DNA from: Anoxybacillus thermarum
Lineage (GTDB): Bacteria; Bacillota; Bacilli; Bacillales; Anoxybacillaceae
Length of the DNA stretch: 50,860 bases
Assembly (NCBI RefSeq): GCF_000836725.1
Contig: NZ_JXTH01000012.1
Span: forward strand, 1 to 50,860
Direction of reading: 5' to 3'
Shown here: positions 43,037 through 50,860 of the stretch, piece after piece
Numbering within the stretch: the stretch's first letter is position 1
Layout: every line of letters starts with the position of its first letter
Notes under the pieces: model-generated
Databases searched by the model: none
What the model was told of the DNA's origin: nothing
What the model saw: the letters and a program-made list of their open reading frames with translations, nothing else
Program-made: the position numbers and the translations under genes

Positions 43037-45016
43037 TTGTTTCGTTCATTAACGATGAAACTAACCGGTTTAATGGCCTTATTATTAGTCATTGCACTCG
43101 TTGCTTCGCAAACGGTCAACTACGTGCAAATGGCGTCTGTTATGAAAGATGATGCAAAAGCGCGCGCTGAGGAGCTTGTGACAGGGCTCGTTGACGATAT
43201 CGAGCATAGCTTTGACAGCCAGGAAGATGCGCTAAAGCAATTTAGCGAAACGAAGGTCTTTCAAACGTTTACAAAAACAGAAGATGCGCCACTTTGGCAA
43301 GAGATTGATCAACAATTTTCGACATTTTTAAACATTCATCAAAAAGTGCAGCTCGCCTATATCGGTACGGCAAACGGCAACATGTACACGACGCCATCTG
43401 TCGATTTGCCGCCAGATTTTGACCCGACGGCGCGCCCATGGTATAAAGAGGCTGTCGCTTCACCAGATAAAGTCATCTGGACGGAGTCGTACGTCGATGC
43501 AGTAACGAATGATTATATCGTCACGATCGCTAAAGCGATTGTTGAAAACGGCCAAGTCGTTGGCGTCATCGGTTTAGACGTGTCGTTAAATACGCTAGCC
43601 GAAACAGTCGAGCAGTTGAAAGCCGGATACAACGGATATCCGATATTGTTCGATCAAAACAAATTTGCGATCGTCCATCCACAATATAAAGGAAAAGATA
43701 TGTCTGACCATCCGGTCGTCAAAACGATGTTCGCAAAAGAACAAGGAGCTTATGAATACGACGAGAATGGCGAAAAACGATTGCTATATTTTGCGACGAT
43801 TCCAAAGTTAAATTGGAAAGTCGGGGCAGTATATAAAGAAAAAGATTTATTAGCGACGTTAACGACTATCGGGAAAACGTCGTGGATCGTTGTCGCAATC
43901 GCAACAATCGTTGCCTCGCTTCTTATTTACGCCGTATCGCGTTCGATTGTGAAACCGATTATTCAGCTCAATGAGCGCGTGCAACAAGTAGCGACAGGCG
44001 ATTTAACGGTGCATGTCGAGCCGAAAGGGAACGATGAAATTGCCCGGCTGACAAGCCACTTTAACGACATGGTGTCGCATATGCGTTCACTTATTGGCGA
44101 AGTCGATCGTTCCGTTGCAGAACTCGGTAGCGCAGCAGACCATTTAAGCGCTGTCTCCGAAGAAACGATGGCAACGAGCGAGCAAGTGACAACGGCGGTA
44201 ACAGATATCGCCAAAGGCGTATCCGAGCAAGCGAGCAATTTAGATGCGATGAACGACCGCATGAACGACTTATCGGAAAAAATGGGTACGGTGACGCAAT
44301 CGGCTGAACGAGTGAAGCAACTTTCTGATGAAACAAAAGAAGCAAGCTATATGGGCATTGAAAAACTAAATGTGCTGCAAGCAAAATCGACGGAGTCGCA
44401 AAACGAATTACGTTCAGTAGAAACGGTCATTGCAGATTTAGGTGCGAAAATGAAACAAATTGGTGCGATTATTCAAACGATTACTGATATTTCTGCGCAA
44501 ACGAACTTGCTAGCGTTAAACGCTTCGATTGAAGCAGCAAGAGCAGGGGAGCACGGAAAAGGGTTTGCAGTCGTTGCCGAAGAAGTGCGGAAACTAGCAG
44601 AACAATCGGCGCAAGCGACCGAACAAATTCGCCAAACGATTACGTCCATCCAACAACAAGCCGCACTGGCGACCGAAGCGGTTGACCATACAAAACAAAT
44701 GAACGATCAGCAACAACAGGCGGTCAACGAAACAGCCGAATCGTTTATGCATATCGCAACGATGATGGAACAATTAACGTCAGCGATTGAACATATTTTT
44801 ACGCAAATTCACGACGTCAACGAAAATAAAGAACAAATCGTTGCGGCGCTGCAAAACTTAGCGGCCATTTCCGAACAATCGGCTGCATCGGCTGAAGAAG
44901 TATCCGCTTCCTCAGAAGAACAATTAAAAGCGTTAAGCACGGTGACAGAAGCGGCAGAACGGCTAAACGATATGAGCCGCTCATTGCAACAGCTCATTCA
45001 CCGTTTCCACGTATAA
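43037..45016 (+). CDS. mcpC: McpC-like transmembrane chemoreceptor
   Basis: The 659-residue receptor has helix 1 (about 8-27), a double-Cache extracytoplasmic sensor (about 30-275; [21 protein letters not shown] is the Cache signature), helix 2 (about 278-300) and HAMP (about 301-355). The signalling hairpin follows ([34 protein letters not shown]). Start is TTG 43037 after GGGGGG. In B. subtilis McpC (655 residues, amino acid and PTS-sugar taxis) also lies just after ptsGHI, which supports the name. Confidence 0.88.
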   Translation: MFRSLTMKLTGLMALLLVIALVASQTVNYVQMASVMKDDAKARAEELVTGLVDDIEHSFDSQEDALKQFSETKVFQTFTKTEDAPLWQEIDQQFSTFLNIHQKVQLAYIGTANGNMYTTPSVDLPPDFDPTARPWYKEAVASPDKVIWTESYVDAVTNDYIVTIAKAIVENGQVVGVIGLDVSLNTLAETVEQLKAGYNGYPILFDQNKFAIVHPQYKGKDMSDHPVVKTMFAKEQGAYEYDENGEKRLLYFATIPKLNWKVGAVYKEKDLLATLTTIGKTSWIVVAIATIVASLLIYAVSRSIVKPIIQLNERVQQVATGDLTVHVEPKGNDEIARLTSHFNDMVSHMRSLIGEVDRSVAELGSAADHLSAVSEETMATSEQVTTAVTDIAKGVSEQASNLDAMNDRMNDLSEKMGTVTQSAERVKQLSDETKEASYMGIEKLNVLQAKSTESQNELRSVETVIADLGAKMKQIGAIIQTITDISAQTNLLALNASIEAARAGEHGKGFAVVAEEVRKLAEQSAQATEQIRQTITSIQQQAALATEAVDHTKQMNDQQQQAVNETAESFMHIATMMEQLTSAIEHIFTQIHDVNENKEQIVAALQNLAAISEQSAASAEEVSASSEEQLKALSTVTEAAERLNDMSRSLQQLIHRFHV

Positions 45017-45044
45017 AGCTAGGTGTGATGCCTAGCTTTTTTAT
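45016..45044 (+). terminator. Rho-independent terminator
   Basis: AAGCTAGG (45016-45023) pairs with CCTAGCTT (45031-45038), followed by TTTTTA. Confidence 0.8.
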
Positions 45045-45143
45045 TATGTTTGTAACAATTTTTTTCCTTGATTTTTTTTTACATGAGAATTACGATAAAT
45101 TTAGGAGAAAAGGCCTATATTTGTTTTTTTGGAGGAGAGGGAA

Positions 45144-46388
45144 ATGGATCAGTCGCTTATGGCGGCGTTAGAAAGTTTGCGCATTGCGCTTCATGTGACG
45201 CGCGTTGCCATTTTTCGCTTACATACAACCGCCCAAACGTATACGTTACAACGCATTCATCATATACAAACACCCTCTTCACGTCCTCTGAAGCATGATG
45301 ATATCGTGCTTGCCACAGAACACGCCCGTTGTTTTGCGCATTTGTATGACGGAAATGTGTTCGTTGGGCATACAGATGAATTAGAAGGTGATGTGCGCAC
45401 CATTTTTGAAGAATGGGACATTCAATCGTTTATGATTGCTCCCATTTTTATTCACGATGAACGGTGGGGATTTTTAACCGTCGTCGATTGTGAACAAAAA
45501 AGAACGTTTCCCGCTCATGAACGCGCCATTTTTTTGGCGATTGCCCGCACGATTGGCGAGTCGATGAAACGAGAACAAACGTTGCATGAATTGCAGCGGA
45601 TGAAACAAGAAATGGAACAAATGAACGCGATGCTGAAGCGAAAAGTGGAAGAAGAAGTGCGAAAAAACCGCGAAAAAGATTTTATGCTCATCGAACAATC
45701 GCGCTATGCGACGATGGGGGAAATGTTAAGAAACATCGCGCATCAATGGCGCCAACCGTTAAATGTGCTCGGCTTACTTTTGCAAGATATGCAAGAAGCA
45801 TATGCGTACGGGGAACTGAATGAATCGTATTTGCGCACGTCCATTCAAAAATGTTTCACCCAAATTCAACATATGTCGCGAACAATTAACGATTTTCGCA
45901 ATTTTTTTAAACCGCATAAAGAAGCGACACATTTTCGGCCCATTCAAGCCATTCGCCAAGCGCTAAAAATTATTTCAGCGAGTTTAGACCATTATGGAGT
46001 TCACTTACACGTCGAAAATCGCACGCGCGCGCATATGTACGGATTCCCGAACGAAATGAGCCAAGTGTTGATTAACTTGTTGACAAATGCATGTGAACAA
46101 TTTGTTGCGCGCGATATTGCACGACGAATCATTTGCGTGCGTACATATGCAGACGACTCGTTTATTTACATTCAAGTGAAAGATAATGCAGGAGGCATTG
46201 ATGAAACGATACGTGCGCGCATGTTCGAACCGTACGTGACGACGAAAAAAGACGGAACAGGGCTCGGACTATATATGTCAAAAATGATTGTCACCAAAAT
46301 GAACGGGGATTTATTCGTTTCATCATCGCAAAAAGGAGCGACGTTTACGATTCGCATGCCGCGCAGTAAAGGGGGAAGGGGATTATGA
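45144..46388 (+). CDS. GAF-domain histidine kinase, HQWRQPL type
   Basis: The 414-residue soluble kinase has an N-terminal GAF domain (about 10-140; SFMIAPIFIHDERWGFLTVVD) and a coiled coil (about 145-185). HisKA follows with His200 in MLRNIAHQWRQPLNVLGLLL, then the ATPase domain (QVLINLLTNACEQF, DNAGGID, GTGLGLYMSKMIV). ATG 45144 follows GGAGGAGAGGG; the five-codon longer frame is unlikely. It overlaps the next gene (ATGA at 46385), which encodes its probable REC-GGDEF partner. The HQWRQPL box is, to my knowledge, typical of Campylobacterota and Deltaproteobacteria kinases and less common in Bacilli. Confidence 0.87.
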   Translation: MDQSLMAALESLRIALHVTRVAIFRLHTTAQTYTLQRIHHIQTPSSRPLKHDDIVLATEHARCFAHLYDGNVFVGHTDELEGDVRTIFEEWDIQSFMIAPIFIHDERWGFLTVVDCEQKRTFPAHERAIFLAIARTIGESMKREQTLHELQRMKQEMEQMNAMLKRKVEEEVRKNREKDFMLIEQSRYATMGEMLRNIAHQWRQPLNVLGLLLQDMQEAYAYGELNESYLRTSIQKCFTQIQHMSRTINDFRNFFKPHKEATHFRPIQAIRQALKIISASLDHYGVHLHVENRTRAHMYGFPNEMSQVLINLLTNACEQFVARDIARRIICVRTYADDSFIYIQVKDNAGGIDETIRARMFEPYVTTKKDGTGLGLYMSKMIVTKMNGDLFVSSSQKGATFTIRMPRSKGGRGL

Positions 46389-47653
46389 TTGCGGTACAAA
46401 CAAATGTAAAAGTATTATACGTCGAAGATGAGCCGGGCGCACGTGATATGTTGACACGTTTATTAAAGCGGCGCATTCGCGACGTCAAAGTAGCAAAAAA
46501 CGGTCAAGAAGCGCTCGAACTATTTATGGCGTTTCGGCCTGATATCGTCATCACAGATATTAAAATGCCGTTTTTGAATGGATTAGAACTCATCCGCCAC
46601 ATTCGAGCGATTGATGAGCATGTGCAAATTATTATTACGACTGCCTATGACGATAACGATTTTTTCATTCGCGCCATTGAATATGGAGTAAATCATTTTA
46701 TTTTAAAGCCGATTGACCACGAAAAATTTTTGCAATCGCTGCAACATTCCATTTATCAACGTCAGCTCGAACTTGAGCTTGAAAAACAAAAACAATATAC
46801 GCGCACCATTATCGACTTTCAAGAAAATTTAATATGCATTTTAAACGAAGAACGATTGTTAGATTGCAATTTATCTTTCCAACGTTTTTTCGGAAAAGAA
46901 CAAATGGAACAGCTTCGTGCCGGCCGGACGCACGTATGCGATTATTTTCTTCATGAGCCCGGCTATTTTTATATGAAAGGGGAAAGGCGTTGGATTCGTC
47001 CGCTCATTGACCGCACCATACCGTTTTTAAAAGTGAAACTAATGTGCAATCGCGGCGAAGAACATGTATTTTTAGTGAAAGCGACGTCGTTTCCAGATGA
47101 ACAAGAGTCGTATTTAGTCGTCTTTACCGACATTACCGCACTTGAAGAAGAAAGTAAGCGAAACGAGTTTTTAGCGACGAAAGACCCGCTTACGAAAACG
47201 TTTAACCGGCTAAAGTTTGATGAGTTTTTTACGCGCGAAATTCAGCGCGCGAAGCGATACAAACATACATTTTCTATCATTTTATTTGACATTGATCATT
47301 TTAAAAAAGTGAACGATACGTACGGACATGACGTTGGTGATGCGGTGTTAGTGCGCATGTGTGAAGCCATTTCGAACCGTTTGCGCGATTGTGACATTTT
47401 CGCGCGTTGGGGTGGGGAAGAATTTATTATTTTAGCTCCCGCGACATCGCGAACGGGCGCTTATCGTTTAGCAGAATCGTTGCGTCATTTAGTGGAAACT
47501 GTTCATTTTCCGAAAGTCGGGCATATTACATGCAGCTTTGGCGTGTGCGAATATGAACAAGGAATGACGAAAGAACAAATGGTAAAGCGGGCGGATGAAG
47601 CGTTATATGAAGCAAAGCGTGAAGGAAGGAATCGCGTCGTCGTTAACGAATAG
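46385..47653 (+). CDS. REC-GGDEF response regulator, probable diguanylate cyclase
   Basis: The 422-residue protein has a receiver (about 5-125; Asp58 in IVITDIKMP), a PAS-like middle (about 140-255) and a C-terminal GGDEF domain. Its active-site loop is GGEEF (344-348), with an RDCD inhibitory site five residues before it. Catalytic signatures FDIDHFKKVNDTYGHDVGD and EALYEAKREGRNRV are intact. It should make cyclic di-GMP when phosphorylated by the kinase encoded upstream. Output genes are not in this window. Confidence 0.9.
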   Translation: MIAVQTNVKVLYVEDEPGARDMLTRLLKRRIRDVKVAKNGQEALELFMAFRPDIVITDIKMPFLNGLELIRHIRAIDEHVQIIITTAYDDNDFFIRAIEYGVNHFILKPIDHEKFLQSLQHSIYQRQLELELEKQKQYTRTIIDFQENLICILNEERLLDCNLSFQRFFGKEQMEQLRAGRTHVCDYFLHEPGYFYMKGERRWIRPLIDRTIPFLKVKLMCNRGEEHVFLVKATSFPDEQESYLVVFTDITALEEESKRNEFLATKDPLTKTFNRLKFDEFFTREIQRAKRYKHTFSIILFDIDHFKKVNDTYGHDVGDAVLVRMCEAISNRLRDCDIFARWGGEEFIILAPATSRTGAYRLAESLRHLVETVHFPKVGHITCSFGVCEYEQGMTKEQMVKRADEALYEAKREGRNRVVVNE

Positions 47654-47678
47654 TATACCGTGAGAGGAGGCGGATGAA

Positions 47679-48446
47679 ATGAAAACAGCGATTGTTGCTG
47701 CGTCGAGCCAAGGGCTCGGTAAAGCGATTGCGGCAAAACTCGTTTCGCAAGGCGTCCATGTTATGCTTGCGAGCCGCGATGAGCGGAAATTGCACGAAGT
47801 GGCCGAACAGTTAAATGCGCTCGGAAAAGGAAAGGTGGCATATACGGTGACAGACGTGACGAATCCGGAAATGATCGAGCGGTTAGTAGAAAAAACGGCA
47901 GAAACGTTTGGCGACATCCATTTGTTAGTTAATAATTCCGGAGGTCCGCCGACAGGGACGTTTACGACGTTAACAGACGATGATTGGCAACGGGCGTTTG
48001 AGTTAAATGTGCTAAGCTACGTGCGCCTTATTCGCGCGGCGTTACCGCACTTGAAAAAGACGAAGGGGAAAATTGTCAATATCGCCTCATCGTCCATTAA
48101 AGAGCCAATTCCGGGGCTGCTTCTTTCCAATACGTTTCGCCTCGGCGTTGTCGGCTTGACGAAAACGCTCGCACAAGAGCTTGCCCCGTATGGCATTTTA
48201 ATTAATACGGTTGCACCGGGACGCATTGCGACAGAGCGTGTCGCCTATTTAGACGAACAACATGCGAAAAAGCTCGGCATTCGCAAAGAAGAAATAGAAG
48301 CGCGCATGAAAGCGACGATTCCGCTCGGGCGTTACGGCACGCCAGAAGAATTTGCGAACGTCGTCGCCTTTTTATTGTCCGATGAAAATACGTATATGAC
48401 AGGACAGTCGCTTTTAGTGGACGGCGGCATGGTGAAAGCGATTTAA
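47679..48446 (+). CDS. Atypical short-chain dehydrogenase (lacks catalytic Tyr/Lys)
   Basis: The 255-residue SDR has a cofactor motif near the N-terminus (AIVAASSQGLGKAIA), the NNSGGPP variant of NNAG, and the active Ser in IVNIASSS. The usual YxxxK is replaced: aligning to GLTK, the Tyr position is Ser and the Lys position is Arg (LLSNTFRLGVVGLTK). Several Bacillus SDRs near B. subtilis YkvO have this form. Reductase activity is uncertain. ATG 47679 follows GAGGAGG. The ykwC-like gene follows closely, 15 bases on. Confidence 0.82.
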   Translation: MKTAIVAASSQGLGKAIAAKLVSQGVHVMLASRDERKLHEVAEQLNALGKGKVAYTVTDVTNPEMIERLVEKTAETFGDIHLLVNNSGGPPTGTFTTLTDDDWQRAFELNVLSYVRLIRAALPHLKKTKGKIVNIASSSIKEPIPGLLLSNTFRLGVVGLTKTLAQELAPYGILINTVAPGRIATERVAYLDEQHAKKLGIRKEEIEARMKATIPLGRYGTPEEFANVVAFLLSDENTYMTGQSLLVDGGMVKAI

Positions 48447-48461
48447 AATGAGGTGAAACAT

Positions 48462-49328
48462 ATGCAAACGATCGGTTTTATTGGGCTTGGTGTGATGGGA
48501 AAAAGCATGGCGCGACATTTGCTTCGGGCAGGTTATTCGCTCGTCGTATATACGCGGACAAAACAAAAAGCAGAAGATATATTAGCAGAAGGAGCGGTAT
48601 GGAAAGAGACGGTGAAAGATGTCGCTAAAGCGGCAGACGTCGTCATGACGATGGTCGGTGAGCCGCAAGATGTCGAGCACATATACTTTGGTGATGACGG
48701 CATTCTTGCAAATGCAAAACGCGGGACGTATGTCATTGATTTTACGACGTCTAAGCCATCGCTTGCTGTACGCATTCACGAAGCGGCGAAAGAAAAAGGG
48801 ATATTTGCTCTTGATGCGCCTGTATCGGGAGGCGATATTGGCGCGCGCGACGGCACGTTGTCCATTATGGTTGGTGGCGATAAAGAAGCGTTTTCGGCAT
48901 GCATGCCGCTTCTCTCCCATTTAGGAAAAAATATCGTTTGGCAAGGAGAAGCAGGGGCGGGGCAACATACGAAAATGTGCAATCAAATTGCGATTGCGAC
49001 AAATATGATCGGCGTATGCGAAGCGCTCGTTTATGCGGAAAAAGCAGGATTAGATCCCGAACGAGTGTTGAGAAGCATTTCACAAGGGGCGGCATCCAGC
49101 TGGTCGCTTTCCAACTTAGCGCCAAGAATGCTTGCGGGCGATTTTGCTCCCGGCTTTTATGTAAAACATTTTATTAAAGACATGGGCATTGCGCTCGCAG
49201 AAGCGGAAACGCTCGGCTTGTCGCTTCCGGGGCTAAAGCTTGCGAAACAGTTGTATGAATCGCTTGCTGAACGGGGAGAAGAACAGAGCGGGACACAGGT
49301 GTTATATAAATGGTATAAAGAATGGTAA
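48462..49328 (+). CDS. ykwC: YkwC, beta-hydroxyacid dehydrogenase family
   Basis: The 288-residue NAD(P)-dependent enzyme is of the 3-hydroxyisobutyrate dehydrogenase family. A Rossmann motif opens it (IGFIGLGVMGKSMARHLL), then DFTTSKPS, the substrate-binding DAPVSGGDIGARDGTL and the catalytic Lys in GAGQHTKMCNQ. The substrate is probably a small beta-hydroxyacid. ATG 48462 is six bases after GAGGTG; GTG 48453 lies inside that site. B. subtilis has ykwC near mcpC and patA. Confidence 0.9.
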   Translation: MQTIGFIGLGVMGKSMARHLLRAGYSLVVYTRTKQKAEDILAEGAVWKETVKDVAKAADVVMTMVGEPQDVEHIYFGDDGILANAKRGTYVIDFTTSKPSLAVRIHEAAKEKGIFALDAPVSGGDIGARDGTLSIMVGGDKEAFSACMPLLSHLGKNIVWQGEAGAGQHTKMCNQIAIATNMIGVCEALVYAEKAGLDPERVLRSISQGAASSWSLSNLAPRMLAGDFAPGFYVKHFIKDMGIALAEAETLGLSLPGLKLAKQLYESLAERGEEQSGTQVLYKWYKEW

Positions 49329-49357
49329 AAAGGTGCTTTAGCGAGCACCTTTTTTTA
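49327..49357. terminator. Bidirectional terminator
   Basis: AGGTGCT (49331-49337) pairs with AGCACCT (49344-49350), with T-runs on both sides. It is shared by the convergent ykwC and patA genes. Confidence 0.8.
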
Positions 49358-50489
49358 CATATGACTCGATGCGATCGAGACCTTTTTGTAACGCATCCAT
49401 CGAACAAGCGTATGACAAGCGAATATATCCTTCGCCGTATGTAGAAAACGCACTTCCCGGCACGACCGCTACTTTTGCTTCTTTCGCAAGCTTTATGGCG
49501 AACTCAAATGAGGAGTGATGAAACGTTGCGATCGATGGAAAAATGTAAAACGCTCCGTTCGGCTTTTGTACGTGAAAGCCCATGGTGCGAAGGCGGTCGT
49601 ACACATATTCCATTCGTTCAGCATATTGCTTTTTCATATCGTGTGCATCGTTTATTCCGACCGTTAACGCTTGAAGCGCTGCTTTTTGCGAAATGGACGT
49701 CGCGCATGAAACGTTATATTGATGCACTTTTAATATATGTTCAATGACCCATTGCCGCGCAAATAAAAGACCGATGCGAAATCCGGTCATCGCATGCGAT
49801 TTGCTGACGCCGTTAATGACGATCGTTTGATCAGGAAGCCATTTTGCAATCGACTCATGCGTGCCTGTAAACACAAGTTCGCTATAAATTTCATCCGAAA
49901 TGACCCAAATCGGCTTATTTTTCACAAGTTCAGCGATTTGTTGCAATTCGTCGCTCGTTAACGTCATTCCTGTCGGATTGGACGGATATGGAAGCACGAT
50001 ACAGCGCGTTCGCTCAGTCATAAACGGCTCGATTTGTTCAGCTAACAGTTTAAAATTTGTTTGGCGCGTATCGACATATACAGGTGTGGCTCCGCACAAA
50101 CGAATAATCGGCTCATATCCCGGATAAATCGGGGCAGGGAGAATGACTTCCGAACCTTCTGTCAAAATGGTGCGAAATGCAATATCAAGCGCTTGACTTG
50201 CTCCGACGGTGACGATGACTTCATCGGTTGTATAGCGTAGCCCATATTTCGTTTCAACAAAACGGCAAGCCGCTTCCCGTAAAGGCAAGTATCCCGCATT
50301 ATGCGTATAAGAAGTAAATTGCTCATCAAGCGCTCGCTTCGTTGCTTCTTTAATATGTTCCGGCGTCGGAAAATCAGGCTGTCCAATCGTTAACGAAATA
50401 ATATCTTTTTCTTGTGCAACGAGATTAAAAAATTGGCGAATGCCAGATAGTTGAATATGTTGCACACGTTCATTGATCGGAAGCATCAT
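49338..50489 (-). CDS. patA: PatA, N-acetyl-diaminopimelate/aromatic aminotransferase
   Basis: The 383-residue class I PLP aminotransferase has SLTIGQPDFPTPEHIKEA near the N-terminus, the PLP-binding YPSNPTGMTL and the Schiff-base lysine in GVSKSHAMTGFRIG. The Arg of GEGYIRLSYA binds the substrate carboxylate. In B. subtilis PatA acts in the acetylated lysine/diaminopimelate branch. ATG 50489 follows GAAAGGTG. The IS end begins 76 bases upstream (50565), so the promoter may be affected by it. Confidence 0.9.
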   Translation of the reverse strand: MMLPINERVQHIQLSGIRQFFNLVAQEKDIISLTIGQPDFPTPEHIKEATKRALDEQFTSYTHNAGYLPLREAACRFVETKYGLRYTTDEVIVTVGASQALDIAFRTILTEGSEVILPAPIYPGYEPIIRLCGATPVYVDTRQTNFKLLAEQIEPFMTERTRCIVLPYPSNPTGMTLTSDELQQIAELVKNKPIWVISDEIYSELVFTGTHESIAKWLPDQTIVINGVSKSHAMTGFRIGLLFARQWVIEHILKVHQYNVSCATSISQKAALQALTVGINDAHDMKKQYAERMEYVYDRLRTMGFHVQKPNGAFYIFPSIATFHHSSFEFAIKLAKEAKVAVVPGSAFSTYGEGYIRLSYACSMDALQKGLDRIESYVKKGAR

Positions 50490-50564
50490 CGTTTTTCACC
50501 TTTCTTCATTTTCTTTCTATTAAACAATAAAAGGTGAACGTTTCGCAATGTGTTTTTGCGTCAA

Positions 50565-50860
50565 GAGTCAGTCAAGACTTTGTGGAGAACATTTTTTCGG
50601 TTCACTACGGGTGTTGTCAATCACTAGTTAGCGAACCATTTTCAGGAATTGATATCGTAAGCGCTTTTGGACTCTCATCCCTCATCTTGAAGTGATGATA
50701 TTGTATTCCATTTTTTTACACCCAACCAAAATCCCGAAGCGCCGACAACGCTTGATGGATCGGCGTCCCGGATGACCGCTGCAGACACGGTAGATTCTGA
50801 CGCACCACATCTGCCCACAACCGTCCTGCCTTCCGTTTGGCCTGTTCAACCCGCTTGGAC
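50565..50860 (-). mobile_element. Insertion sequence end (right contig edge, second copy)
   Basis: This is the exact reverse complement of 1-295, with one extra base at the edge. The IS body lies beyond the right edge. The outermost known IS base is next to 50564, in the 5' region of patA. The copy is oriented opposite to the left one. Confidence 0.85.
50717..50860 (-). pseudogene. IS transposase, C-terminal codons (second copy)
   Basis: The same 47-codon transposase tail as at 1-143 (ending ALRDFGWV), here on the minus strand. It is incomplete only because the contig ends. Confidence 0.6.

Noticed and set aside
1-50860. tRNA, rRNA or CRISPR genes
   Set aside because: None recognised on either strand by eye; a covariance search would be decisive.

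Overview
The window looks like chromosomal DNA of a thermophilic Bacillaceae, most likely Anoxybacillus or a close Geobacillus relative. The gene content and order recall the ykv-ykw region of Bacillus subtilis as I remember it: clpE, ykvI, queCDEF, ykvS, glcT-ptsGHI, an McpC-like receptor, ykwC and patA. Shine-Dalgarno sites are strong and GTG/TTG starts are frequent. Both ends are the same insertion-sequence end in opposite orientation (1-295 and 50565-50859 are exact reverse complements), so this is probably a whole contig bounded by two copies of one IS.

Layout. 1-2000: IS end, a membrane sensor gene cut by it, and an AT-rich pair (secreted matrixin-type protease and lipoprotein). 2000-6300: a basic amino acid permease behind a lysine riboswitch, then an ABC-2 exporter with its TetR regulator and a palindromic operator. 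6300-18000: a dispersed repeat, clpE with CtsR boxes on its promoter, a PAS chemoreceptor, a lipoprotein/response regulator/kinase operon, a YtkA/FixH-like lipoprotein, ykvI, a second chemoreceptor, a MATKDD-repeat coiled-coil protein and phoU. 18000-21740: a preQ1 riboswitch and queC-queD-queE-queF. 21800-28800: an NAD(P)-binding protein, ykvS, a Met/Pro/Gln-rich protein, a small sigma factor, a PAS kinase, a nitroreductase/HxlR pair, a trio of very short genes and hemAT. 29000-34750: the complete mrpABCDEFG Na+/H+ antiporter operon. 34760-37530: a hydrolase, a LysM-NlpC/P60 cell-wall enzyme and a HAD phosphatase. 37650-42900: glcT, a RAT/terminator switch, ptsG, ptsH, ptsI. 43000-50500: an McpC-like receptor, a GAF kinase with a REC-GGDEF partner, an atypical SDR, ykwC and patA.

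The most unusual element is a 1171-base group I intron in queF. It sits directly after the codon for the catalytic cysteine and carries an HNH homing endonuclease. The splice sites follow the group I rules: the 5' exon ends in U, opposite a G of the internal guide, and the intron ends in G. P1, P2, P7, P8-like and P9-like helices can be traced. Splicing restores a normal 163-residue QueF; without it translation stops just after the cysteine. Queuosine-precursor synthesis therefore appears to depend on a self-splicing RNA in an operon already controlled by a preQ1 riboswitch.

The window is rich in signalling. It holds four chemoreceptor-type proteins, three sensor kinases, two response regulators (one a probable diguanylate cyclase) and several cis-acting RNA switches (lysine, preQ1, GlcT RAT). 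DNA sites visible by eye include CtsR boxes, a cre site, TetR and HxlR operators, and an 11-base-pair direct-repeat array.
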